Shown here: positions 25,925 to 33,058 of the stretch, in pieces
How the letters are laid out: the number at the start of each line of letters is the position of its first letter
Position numbering within the stretch: position 1 is the first letter of the stretch
DNA from: Kineothrix sp. MB12-C1
GTDB lineage: Bacteria; Bacillota; Clostridia; Lachnospirales; Lachnospiraceae
Length of the DNA: 64,000 nucleotides
Assembly: GCF_030863805.1 (NCBI RefSeq)
Contig: NZ_CP132957.1
Span: 3,472,001 to 3,536,000, forward strand
Reading direction: 5' to 3'
Notes under the pieces: generated by a model
Databases searched by the model: none
The model's input: the letters and a program-made list of their open reading frames with translations, nothing else
Told to the model about the DNA's origin: nothing
Translations under genes and position numbers: made by a program

Positions 25925-26851
25925 ATGTTATCAGAAAATTTTAGTTTTCAATCCGGTGACGGAACAAATGTTTTTGTCTATAAGTGGAGTCCTGATTCCG
26001 GTACGGAAATCAAGGGTGCTGTTCAAATCGCCCATGGAATGGCTGAGACTGCATTTAGATACGAACGGTTCGCTGATCTGTTGACGCAGAATGGATATGC
26101 TGTCTATGCCAATGATCACCGGGGACATGGAAGGACAGCAGGAAGTCTTGAAAACGTTGGATATCTGGCGGAAGCAGATGGCTTTGATTGGTTAGTGGAA
26201 GACATGCATCAGTTAACGACCATAATAAAAAAGGAACATTCTAATTTACCGATATTTTTATTCGGTCATAGCATGGGTTCCTTCGCTACTCAGAGATATA
26301 TTATGTTATTTGGCAAGGAATTAAAAGGGGTAATTCTTTCCGGGTCTAGTGGAAGAGCGGTATTTTTACATAACTTTGGATTTCTTGCTGCCAGCAGAGA
26401 AGTGAAAAAGAACGGCAGAAGAGAAAAAAGTGAGAATATGAACCGGCTTTCCTTCGGAAGTTTTAACAATGCCTTTAAACCGAATCGTACTGAATTCGAT
26501 TGGTTAAGCGCAGATAAGGACGAAGTTGATAAATATATAAAGGATCCATACTGTGGAGGAGTCTTTTCAGCGGGATTTTTCTATGATTTTATGAAAGGCC
26601 TAAGAGAAACTGATAGGGCAAAAGATATTGTCTTGATACCTAAAAAGCTGCCCATCTATATATTTTCAGGAGATAAGGACCCTGTCGGCGATGCCGGAAA
26701 AGGTGTCAGGAAGCTTTATAATACCTATAAGAAAGCAGGTATACGAGACGTTACTTTGAAGTTATATCCTGGCGGCAGGCATGAGATGCTGAACGAAATT
26801 AACAAAGATGAAGTTATGAAGGATGTAATAGAGTGGCTTAAGTCAAAATAA
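25925..26851 (+). CDS. Alpha/beta hydrolase, monoacylglycerol lipase-like
   Basis: A soluble 308-residue hydrolase. The oxyanion region is QIAHGMAETAFRYERFA and YANDHRGHGRTAG follows, both typical of monoacylglycerol lipase and lysophospholipase (Hydrolase_4). The Ser nucleophile is in GHSMGS (about residue 115), with the Asp in FSGDKDPVG and the His in PGGRHEM. AAGGAGAGG precedes the ATG. It follows the dihydroxyacetone kinase by 50 bp, so it may belong to the same operon, releasing glycerol from monoglycerides for GldA. That link is inference from position. Confidence 0.88.
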   Translation: MLSENFSFQSGDGTNVFVYKWSPDSGTEIKGAVQIAHGMAETAFRYERFADLLTQNGYAVYANDHRGHGRTAGSLENVGYLAEADGFDWLVEDMHQLTTIIKKEHSNLPIFLFGHSMGSFATQRYIMLFGKELKGVILSGSSGRAVFLHNFGFLAASREVKKNGRREKSENMNRLSFGSFNNAFKPNRTEFDWLSADKDEVDKYIKDPYCGGVFSAGFFYDFMKGLRETDRAKDIVLIPKKLPIYIFSGDKDPVGDAGKGVRKLYNTYKKAGIRDVTLKLYPGGRHEMLNEINKDEVMKDVIEWLKSK

Positions 26852-26958
26852 AGGAAGTATAAGGATTCACCACAATCCATCTGATGATGTTCAATACCGC
26901 ATAATTATTGTAGATTCCACAGCATTTTCAGATTAATGACAATAAGGAGAAACAGATT

Positions 26959-28017
26959 ATGAAAAGAATCAAGCAAATTGCAAAATGTTGTGCTGTAATC
27001 ATTGTTATACTTTTGGGGATATTCTCAGGCGGTATTGCATTTCTTACGATACGTGAATATCGTCCTTCTGCCGTGGAGGTGCTTCCAGCATCAAAAGGAG
27101 ATAAAAAAGTAAATCGAGATACGGAATTGACGGTTATTACATATAATATAGGTTACTCTGCTTTAGGCAGCACAGAGGACTTTTTCATGGATGGAGGGAC
27201 AAAAGTAAGGCCGGACAATAAGGCGGTAGTAGAAGCAAATTTATTAGGAAATGCGAATGTCATGGAGAGTAATCCTGCGGATATTTATTTCCTTCAAGAA
27301 GTTGATATAGATTCCAAGCGATCTTATCATATAGATCAAATGCGACATTTGGAAGAAACCTTACAAATGCCGGGCATGTTTTCTTATAACTTTAAGTGTG
27401 ATTATATACCGTATCCTATTCCGACAATGGGACATGTAGAAGCGGGATTAGTTACTTTAACAGATTTAGAAGTAAATTCAGCTTCACGAATTGCGCTTCC
27501 TGAATCTTTCCGCTGGCCGCTTAAGATATGTAATCTAAAACGTGCTCTTCTTGAGACTAGAATTCCAATAGAGGGTACTAAGAAAGAGCTTGTATTATTT
27601 AATTTACATCTGGAAGCTTATGACAGCGGAGAGGGAAAGATTGCACAAAGTAAAATGCTGGCGGATATCCTTGAAAATGAATATGAAAAAGGCAATTATG
27701 TTATTGCAGGCGGAGATTTTAATCAGATGTTTGAAGGATATAAGCAATATCCAATATTAGAGCAGGGAAATTGGATGCCAGGAATTATTGGAAAGAAAGA
27801 TATACCGGATACTTTTTCATTTGTAGTAGATGATAGTATTCCTACCTGCCGTCTGTTAAATGAACCATATACGGGCGCTTATGAAAATTCACAGATGTAT
27901 ATCATTGATGGATTTATTGTATCTGATAATATACAAATACAAAGTGTAAATGTCATACCTACAGAATTTCAATATTCAGATCATCAGCCGGTAAAGTTGA
28001 CCTTTACATTCAATTAA
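26959..28017 (+). CDS. Membrane-anchored endonuclease/exonuclease/phosphatase-family protein
   Basis: One N-terminal membrane segment (about residues 9-30) is followed by an EEP-fold domain facing outside. Family motifs are TVITYNIGY, IYFLQEVDIDSKRS with the metal-binding Glu, LVLFNLHLEAY with the catalytic His, VIAGGDFNQMF with the Asp-Asn pair and YSDHQPVKL at the end with the Asp-His dyad. Such exported EEP proteins act as phosphodiesterases or lipid phosphatases; a DNase role is less likely here. AAGGAG lies upstream. It is followed by a strong terminator and is probably the last gene of the glycerol/lipid group. Confidence 0.87.
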   Translation: MKRIKQIAKCCAVIIVILLGIFSGGIAFLTIREYRPSAVEVLPASKGDKKVNRDTELTVITYNIGYSALGSTEDFFMDGGTKVRPDNKAVVEANLLGNANVMESNPADIYFLQEVDIDSKRSYHIDQMRHLEETLQMPGMFSYNFKCDYIPYPIPTMGHVEAGLVTLTDLEVNSASRIALPESFRWPLKICNLKRALLETRIPIEGTKKELVLFNLHLEAYDSGEGKIAQSKMLADILENEYEKGNYVIAGGDFNQMFEGYKQYPILEQGNWMPGIIGKKDIPDTFSFVVDDSIPTCRLLNEPYTGAYENSQMYIIDGFIVSDNIQIQSVNVIPTEFQYSDHQPVKLTFTFN

Positions 28018-28092
28018 AATATTGTAAAAAGAAATCTTTTGAGGGCAGGATTTAAAGAGATAGAAAACATGAATCTTAAAGTATAGAACGGA

Positions 28093-28132
28093 AAATAGGA
28101 AGGAAAGGGATAACCCTACCTTCCTATTTTTT
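28093..28132 (+). terminator. Terminator after the EEP-family gene
   Basis: AAAATAGGAAGG and CCTTCCTATTTT form a long stem, with AAGGG/CCCT inside, and a T6 run follows. Confidence 0.85.
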
Positions 28133-28297
28133 AAGCGTGCCAGGCATGGCACTAAAGTAAAAGCTTAAGTAATATCTAAAGAGGGATAAAGCAGCCGCAA
28201 GGCCATTCGCAGTTACCATGAAACGAGTAAATAAAATCATAAGAGGTTGAATAATACAAGCTATTATTTCTCTGCTCTATTAATAACAAAAAGATTA

Positions 28298-28351
28298 TTG
28301 ACATATGTCATAATTGGACTATAATAAAAATGAAAGCGACATATGTCATAA
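28298..28351 (+). promoter_or_regulatory. Promoter with twin palindromic operators upstream of DUF134
   Basis: TTGACA (28298-28303), a 16-bp spacer and TATAAT (28320-28325) form a near-consensus promoter. The 14-mer GACATATGTCATAA, with the palindrome GACATATGTC inside, occurs at 28300-28313 over the -35 and again at 28338-28351 downstream of the -10, 38 bp apart. Two copies flanking the -10 are typical of repression; the HTH protein encoded next is the obvious candidate to bind them. Confidence 0.75.
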
Positions 28352-28372
28352 ACTATAAGGAGGTGATAGATT

Positions 28373-28744
28373 ATGCCAAGGCCAATGAAATGGAGGAAAG
28401 TGTGCTGCCTACCAGAAAGTAATAAATTTGGCCCTCTTGATTTAACGTTGGACGATCAGGATTATGTAAATATGACAGTTGATGAATATGAAACGATAAG
28501 ACTTATCGATTTAGAGGGATTTACTCAAGAAGAGTGTGCAAAACAAATGAATATTGCCCGTACTACCGTTCAGGGAATATATATAGAAGCCAGAAGAAAG
28601 TTAGCTGGATCGTTAGTGAATGGTAAAGCACTGATAATTGAAGGCGGCGAATATCGACTTTGTGACGGTTTAGGAAAAGGATGTGGTCGCGGCTGTCATA
28701 GATATGGCAGACGCTTCGCAGATAATGAGAATAGAGGTGGCTGA
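28373..28744 (+). CDS. DUF134 helix-turn-helix protein
   Basis: A 123-residue DNA-binding protein. The start [15 protein letters not shown] and the central sigma-70-region-4-like HTH ([34 protein letters not shown] read in part) are diagnostic of DUF134. A Cys/Gly-rich C-terminus ([14 protein letters not shown]) could bind metal. DUF134 genes often lie beside NifX/NifB-type and Mrp genes, as here. AAGGAGGTG precedes the ATG. The twin operators at the promoter make autoregulation likely, perhaps in response to a metal. Confidence 0.88.
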   Translation: MPRPMKWRKVCCLPESNKFGPLDLTLDDQDYVNMTVDEYETIRLIDLEGFTQEECAKQMNIARTTVQGIYIEARRKLAGSLVNGKALIIEGGEYRLCDGLGKGCGRGCHRYGRRFADNENRGG

Positions 28745-28813
28745 TTATGAACATGGCCTTAGCCTATATCTAATGTATTGAAATTAAAATCTAAATATAA
28801 GGAGTTAATATTT

Positions 28814-29662
28814 ATGAGTGAAAATTGTAACCAAAGCTGCAGCAGTTGCTCGGAGGACTGTGCAGAAAGAAAAGAACAAAAAACTGATTTCTCGGAGAAT
28901 CCTCATGAGATGAGCAGCATTAAAAGGGTCATAGGCGTTGTCAGTGGCAAAGGGGGAGTGGGCAAGTCACTTGTTACCTCAATGCTTGCAGTTACTATGA
29001 ATAGAATGGGTTATCACACTGCAATCCTTGACGCTGATGTAACCGGTCCTTCTATTCCAAAAGCATTCGGTATTCGGGAACGAGCCAAAAGCAATGATTT
29101 TGGACTGTTGCCTGTTAAAAGCAAGACAGGTATTGATATCATATCTGTTAATCTGCTTTTAGAAAATGATACCGATCCGGTCGTTTGGCGGGGACCAATT
29201 ATTGCCGGAACTGTCAAGCGGTTCTGGACGGATGTTATCTGGAGCGATGTGGATTTCATGTTTATTGATATGCCTCCGGGCACTGGTGATGTTCCTCTTA
29301 CCGTATTTCAATCTATAGCCGTTGATGGGATTATAATAGTAACATCTCCGCAGGAACTTGTATCGATGATTGTATCTAAAGCGGTCAAGATGGCTGAGAT
29401 GATGAATATTCCTGTTATTGGCTTGGTGGAAAATATGTCATATTTTAAATGTCCTGATAATGGCAAGGATTATCGGATATTCGGAGAAAGTCACATAGAA
29501 AAGATTGCCGATAAACATGACTTAAAGGTTCTTGCAAAATTACCGATTGATCCGGAGATTTCAGCGGCTTGTGATAAGGGTATGATAGAAGTTTTCGACG
29601 GCAATTGGCTTGATGGTGTATCCAAAATACTAGAAGAAAGGCTTGGGGAGAATAAAAAGTGA
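28814..29662 (+). CDS. mrp: Mrp/NBP35-family P-loop ATPase
   Basis: A member of the ApbC/Nbp35 group that binds and transfers Fe-S clusters to apoproteins. An N-terminal Cys-rich extension (CNQSCSSCSEDC) may hold a cluster. The deviant Walker A is VVSGKGGVGKSLV, with DADVTGPSIPKAFGI and DMPPGTGDVPLT as further family motifs. VENMSYFKCPDNG lies where Mrp proteins carry a C-terminal Cys motif, here with a single Cys. The start at 28814 is preceded by AAGGAG; an earlier in-frame start at 28778 has no ribosome binding site. The stop overlaps the next GTG start. Confidence 0.92.
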   Translation: MSENCNQSCSSCSEDCAERKEQKTDFSENPHEMSSIKRVIGVVSGKGGVGKSLVTSMLAVTMNRMGYHTAILDADVTGPSIPKAFGIRERAKSNDFGLLPVKSKTGIDIISVNLLLENDTDPVVWRGPIIAGTVKRFWTDVIWSDVDFMFIDMPPGTGDVPLTVFQSIAVDGIIIVTSPQELVSMIVSKAVKMAEMMNIPVIGLVENMSYFKCPDNGKDYRIFGESHIEKIADKHDLKVLAKLPIDPEISAACDKGMIEVFDGNWLDGVSKILEERLGENKK

Positions 29663-30126
29663 GCGAGCATTCAGTATTAGCAAAAGAGCTATTTAAAAAG
29701 GGGTACAGTTGTTCGCAATCTATAGTCCTGGCTTTTAATGATGAGACGGGACTGGATTCAGAAACAGCATTGAAAGTTTCTTCATCTTTTGGAGGAGGAA
29801 TGGGGAGACTGCGAGAGGTATGTGGAGCTGTTAGCGGAATGTTCGTAGTTGTAGGTATATTATATGGATATTCTGATCCTTCAGATAGAATTGCCAAAGC
29901 GAAACATTATAAGCTGGTTCAGGCTCTGGCAATGAAATTTAAGGATAAAAACAATTCGATCATTTGCAGAGAGCTTTTAGGTCTCTCTACAGAAAAAGAA
30001 AGTCCCATACCTGAGAAAAGAAATGAAGGTTATTATAAAAAACGTCCGTGCACAGAACTTGTCGAGCATGCAGCTGAAATACTGGATACATATATTCAAA
30101 ATAAGAAAGCGGAGGAAAAGAAATGA
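29659..30126 (+). CDS. C_GCAxxG_C_C family redox protein
   Basis: A 155-residue helical protein of the family named for its Cys pattern: GYSCSQSIV, then EVCGAVSGMFVVVG, then ICRELLG and PCTELVEHAAEIL. The four Cys are expected to form a redox or metal site; function is not established for the family. A GTG start overlaps the Mrp stop (GTGA) and the 3' end overlaps NifX, so all four genes DUF134-Mrp-C_GCAxxG-NifX are coupled. A second copy of this family, fused to DUF2703, is 2 kb downstream in the ars operon. Confidence 0.88.
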   Translation: MSEHSVLAKELFKKGYSCSQSIVLAFNDETGLDSETALKVSSSFGGGMGRLREVCGAVSGMFVVVGILYGYSDPSDRIAKAKHYKLVQALAMKFKDKNNSIICRELLGLSTEKESPIPEKRNEGYYKKRPCTELVEHAAEILDTYIQNKKAEEKK

Positions 30127-30482
30127 TCAAAATTGCGGTAGCAAGTGAAAATGAAATGGTAACGGAGCATTTTGGGCATTGTGTTAACTTCAATATATTT
30201 GAAGCCGAAAACAATCAAATTATTAAGAGTGAGTCTATACCGAATCCCGGGCATAAACCGGGCTTCCTTCCAAACTTCCTGAATGACATGGGGGTAAATG
30301 TGATTATTTCAGGTGGAATGGGAAGCGGGGCTATTGAAATCTTTAGTGAAAAGAATATTGAGGTTATTGTTGGAGCAAGCGGTAGTGCAAAAATAGTGGT
30401 AAAAGAGTATTTGCAAGGAACTTTGAAATCAACCGGTTCTGTTTGCCATGAGCATCAGCATCATGATGAATGCGGAGAATAG
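30123..30482 (+). CDS. NifX/NifB-type dinitrogenase cofactor-binding family protein
   Basis: A 119-residue protein with the Nitro_FeMo-Co fold: IAVASENEMVTEHFGHCVNFNIFE, a central VIISGGMGSGAIEIF and a C-terminal His/Cys-rich tail (CHEHQHHDECGE) that could bind metal. In non-diazotrophs such proteins are thought to carry iron-sulfur or other metal clusters rather than make FeMo-co. No nif structural genes are present. It overlaps the preceding stop by 4 bp and closes the DUF134 operon. Confidence 0.88.
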   Translation: MIKIAVASENEMVTEHFGHCVNFNIFEAENNQIIKSESIPNPGHKPGFLPNFLNDMGVNVIISGGMGSGAIEIFSEKNIEVIVGASGSAKIVVKEYLQGTLKSTGSVCHEHQHHDECGE

Positions 30483-30513
30483 TTGAGGATTTTCAAAATA
30501 AATCCAAAATACA

Positions 30514-30564
30514 TTGACGCTTATCTATATAATGGCATATAATAACATATAGATAAATATCTAT
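30514..30564 (+). promoter_or_regulatory. ars promoter and ArsR-type operator
   Basis: TTGACG (30514-30519), an 18-bp spacer and TATAAT (30538-30543) form the promoter. ATAGATA-AA-TATCTAT (30549-30564) is a perfect inverted repeat just downstream, and a further TATCTAT half-site lies in the spacer (30522-30528). The arrangement fits repression by the ArsR encoded next. Confidence 0.8.
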
Positions 30565-30580
30565 GTGAGGTGATTTTAAG

Positions 30581-30907
30581 ATGAATGACAAGTATACTGA
30601 AAAGGTAGGATTGTTCAAAGCCCTTGCGGACGCAAACCGATTGATGATTGTGGATATGCTGTCCTGTGGGGAGCTTTGTGCCTGCAAGATTTTAGAAAAA
30701 TTCCATATTACACAGCCGACCTTATCCCACCACATGAAAATCCTCAGCGATTGCGGTCTGGTGAATGGACGGAAAGAGGGCAAGTGGATGTATTATTCGC
30801 TGAACAATGAAAAGGTGCTGGAGTTCAAAAACTTCTTATGTGCCATCACGATTGACAAAAAAGAGTGCATTTGCAAAGAGGGAGAGTGTAACTGTGGAAA
30901 AAAATAA
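30581..30907 (+). CDS. arsR: ArsR-family arsenic-responsive repressor
   Basis: A 108-residue winged-helix repressor. ALADANRLMIVDMLSCGELCACKIL contains the ELCxC metalloid site of the alpha-3 type (ELCACKIL), followed by the recognition helix ITQPTLSHHMKIL and the wing GRKEGKWMYYSL. A Cys-rich C-terminus (CICKEGECNCG) adds possible ligands. AGGTG lies upstream of the ATG. It binds the dyad at the promoter and is released by As(III) or Sb(III). Its 3' end overlaps acr3 by 14 bp. Confidence 0.94.
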   Translation: MNDKYTEKVGLFKALADANRLMIVDMLSCGELCACKILEKFHITQPTLSHHMKILSDCGLVNGRKEGKWMYYSLNNEKVLEFKNFLCAITIDKKECICKEGECNCGKK

Positions 30908-31943
30908 GCAAAACCAAGGGATTGGTTTCTTTGAAAAGTATTTGACGGTGTGGGTATTACTCTGTATGGCGGCAGGTATTTTAATCGGTAAATTCCTTCC
31001 TGCTGTTCCCGATTTTTTGGGACGCTTTGAGTATGCACAAATATCCATACCCATTGCCGTGTTGATATGGATTATGATTTATCCTATGATGATGAAGGTG
31101 GATTTTCAATCTATCAAAAATGTACGAAAAAATCCTCAGGGCTTACTTATCTCAAGTGGAACGAGCTGGCTGATTAAACCATTTTTGATGTTCGGGTTGG
31201 CAACTTTCTTTTTTTATGTGGTATTCAAGAATTTAATTCCCGCAGATATCGCTAAGAACTATGTTGCGGGAGCAGTTTTGCTGGGAGCAGCTCCCTGTAC
31301 GGCAATGGTATTTGTTTGGAGCAACCTCACAAAGGGAGACCCGGCACATACGCTTGTGCAAGTAGCGGTCAATGACCTCATTATCCTTGTAGCATTTGTA
31401 CCCATTGTATCCTTTTTACTTGGTGTAAATGATATGTTTGTGCCTTGGGATACGTTGTTTTTATCCATTGTATTGTTTGTTGTAATTCCCCTCATCGGTG
31501 GTGCTTTGACGAGAAATATTGTGATAAAGAAAAAAGGCATTCAACACTTTAATGAAAACTTTGTTTCTAAGTTTGACGGGATTACCACTTTAGGGTTACT
31601 TCTTACCCTGATTATTATCTTTACCTTTCAAGGTGATGCTATTTTAAGCAATCCGATTCATGTACTGCTTATAGCAGTGCCGTTAATCCTGCAAAATGTT
31701 ATCACAGCCGCTTTTGCTTATGTCATGTGCAAAGTGTGTAAGCAACCGCACAGCATAGCAGCTCCCGCCGCTTTGATTGGTGCGTCGGACTTTTTTGAAT
31801 TGTCGGTAGCGGTAGCGATTGCCCTATATGGACCGACCTCGCCCGTTGTGCTTGTCTGTACCGTCGGTGTACTGACCGAAGTACCTGTTATGCTGATTCT
31901 TGTCAATATCGTGAACCGTACAAAAGGATGGTTTGATAAATGA
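30894..31943 (+). CDS. acr3: ACR3-family arsenite efflux permease
   Basis: A 10-helix membrane transporter that extrudes arsenite. Family motifs include YPMMMKVDFQSI, GLATFFFYVVF, GAAPCTAMVFVWSNLTKGDPA with the essential Cys, and AAPAALIGASDFFELSVAVAIALYG with the second conserved region. The start is the GTG at 30894, with GGAG 9 nt upstream; longer in-frame starts lie inside arsR. The stop overlaps the ATG of the next gene (ATGA). With ArsA and ArsD encoded downstream it may work as an ATP-driven pump, though ACR3 also works alone. Confidence 0.94.
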   Translation: MEKNKQNQGIGFFEKYLTVWVLLCMAAGILIGKFLPAVPDFLGRFEYAQISIPIAVLIWIMIYPMMMKVDFQSIKNVRKNPQGLLISSGTSWLIKPFLMFGLATFFFYVVFKNLIPADIAKNYVAGAVLLGAAPCTAMVFVWSNLTKGDPAHTLVQVAVNDLIILVAFVPIVSFLLGVNDMFVPWDTLFLSIVLFVVIPLIGGALTRNIVIKKKGIQHFNENFVSKFDGITTLGLLLTLIIIFTFQGDAILSNPIHVLLIAVPLILQNVITAAFAYVMCKVCKQPHSIAAPAALIGASDFFELSVAVAIALYGPTSPVVLVCTVGVLTEVPVMLILVNIVNRTKGWFDK

Positions 31944-32461
31944 AAAGTAAAGTAGAGGAAGCGTTAGCGTGCTTTAACAGTGGATTTGATTGCTCCCAGG
32001 CAATCCTGTCTACTTATTGTGAAGAATTTGGATTGGAGAAAGAAACAGCATTGAAACTATCCTGTGGTTTTGCGGCAGGAATGAGAAGGCTGGGTGAGAC
32101 CTGTGGTGCTGCAACAGCAGCATATATGCTAATCGGATTGAAATACGGGAAGTATCTGCCGAATGATAATCCATCCAAAGAAAGAACATTTGAATTGGTG
32201 CAGGAGTTTGAACGCCGATTTGCCGCGCAAAATCAATCCACAAACTGCCGTGAGCTTTTGGGATTTGATTTGAAAAACTGTGAACGCTGTATGGCAACCG
32301 ATGATACATTGGAGGAAGCCCTAAGTGCTTTATCTCCTGTATTTCAGGCATTGGATAGTGAGGTAACAGTCAATAAGGTCAACATTACAACAAGAGAATT
32401 GGCCGAGCAGCATCATTTTATTAGTTCCCCCACCATTCGGATAAACGGCGTAGATATATGA
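31940..32461 (+). CDS. C_GCAxxG_C_C - DUF2703 fusion, read to an in-frame UGA
   Basis: Residues 1-112 are a C_GCAxxG_C_C domain (FDCSQAIL, ETCGAATAAYMLIG, NCRELLG). From FDLKNCERCMATDDTLEEAL a DUF2703 domain follows directly, with its CxxC and the strand NKVNITTRELAEQHHFISSP. The frame meets UGA at 32459-32461, right after TIRINGVDI. From memory, relatives often carry Cys here. Downstream codons are still clearly DUF2703 (CKDCGDLCGDSVDCR, YDGKEYEQPP) and stay open as far as arsD. So either the UGA is read through, perhaps as selenocysteine, or it is a nonsense mutation. The gene sits between acr3 and arsD and probably serves arsenic or thiol chemistry. Confidence 0.8.
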   Translation: MKSKVEEALACFNSGFDCSQAILSTYCEEFGLEKETALKLSCGFAAGMRRLGETCGAATAAYMLIGLKYGKYLPNDNPSKERTFELVQEFERRFAAQNQSTNCRELLGFDLKNCERCMATDDTLEEALSALSPVFQALDSEVTVNKVNITTRELAEQHHFISSPTIRINGVDI

Positions 32462-32680
32462 ACGGAACTGAAAGAAAGCGGCTGTAAGGACTGCGGAGAC
32501 TTATGCGGTGACAGCGTAGACTGCCGTCTATTTGTCTATGACGGCAAAGAATATGAACAACCGCCTGTGGCTATGATTATAAACGGTATTCTACATGTTC
32601 TCTATGGTCAGCCGCAAGACGTGAAGATGCCTTATGTGTTACCCGAAAACCTAAATAATTATTTTTTAAGGAGAGAAGCT
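32462..32680 (+). pseudogene. DUF2703 C-terminal half beyond the UGA
   Basis: Seventy-three codons without a stop continue the DUF2703 domain: TELKESGCKDCGDLCG, DSVDCRLFVYDGKEYEQPP, then MIINGILHVLYG and MPYVLPENLNNYF, the usual end of such proteins. The frame then runs into arsD with no stop between. No ribosome binding site precedes this stretch, so it is only made if UGA is decoded. It is preserved as well as the upstream half, which argues against long decay. Confidence 0.65.
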
Positions 32681-33058
32681 ATGATGAAAACTCTATGTAT
32701 CTATGAACCAGCTATGTGTTGTGAAACTGGTATTTGCGGCGTTGGTGTTGACCCCGAACTGCTCCATATTTCTACTGTGTTCAATAACTTACAAAAAAAC
32801 GGTGTTACTGCTGTTCGCTTTAATCTCAACAGCGCGCCGCAAGCATTTGTCAATAATACGGATATCAATAAGCTGATTAACAGTGAGGGGGTGGAAGCAC
32901 TTCCGGCTACTGTCATTGATGGTAAAATTGTAAAGACAAAGGCATATCCTACCAATGGAGAGATTGCAGAATGGCTTGAAATTCCTGTTTCTTATCTTGA
33001 AGGGACTGAAACCAAAAAGACGGAGGGCGGGTGCTGCTGTTCAGAGGGGTGTTGCTGA
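32681..33058 (+). CDS. arsD: Arsenite metallochaperone ArsD
   Basis: ArsD hands As(III) to the ArsA ATPase. MKTLCIYEPAMCCETGICGVGVDPEL contains the Cys12/Cys13/Cys18-type trio, and the C-terminus GGCCCSEGCC adds vicinal pairs as in classical ArsD. A clear AAGGAG lies 7 nt before the ATG pair at 32681/32684, so independent translation is expected even though the upstream DUF2703 frame is continuous with it. The stop overlaps the arsA start (TGATG). Confidence 0.92.
   Translation: MMKTLCIYEPAMCCETGICGVGVDPELLHISTVFNNLQKNGVTAVRFNLNSAPQAFVNNTDINKLINSEGVEALPATVIDGKIVKTKAYPTNGEIAEWLEIPVSYLEGTETKKTEGGCCCSEGCC

Larger units (their letters stand above)
28018..28372 (+). other. Intergenic region between EEP gene and DUF134 operon
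   Basis: It holds the terminator at 28093-28132, a small hairpin GTGCC-aggcat-GGCAC just after it, and the DUF134 promoter at the right end. No gene is seen in the remaining 150 bp. Confidence 0.5.

Noticed and set aside
32478-32494. SECIS hairpin close to the UGA
   Set aside because: The only stem at the usual distance (GCGG/CTGC) has 4 bp including a wobble and no GG in the apical loop; it is too weak to support selenocysteine alone.
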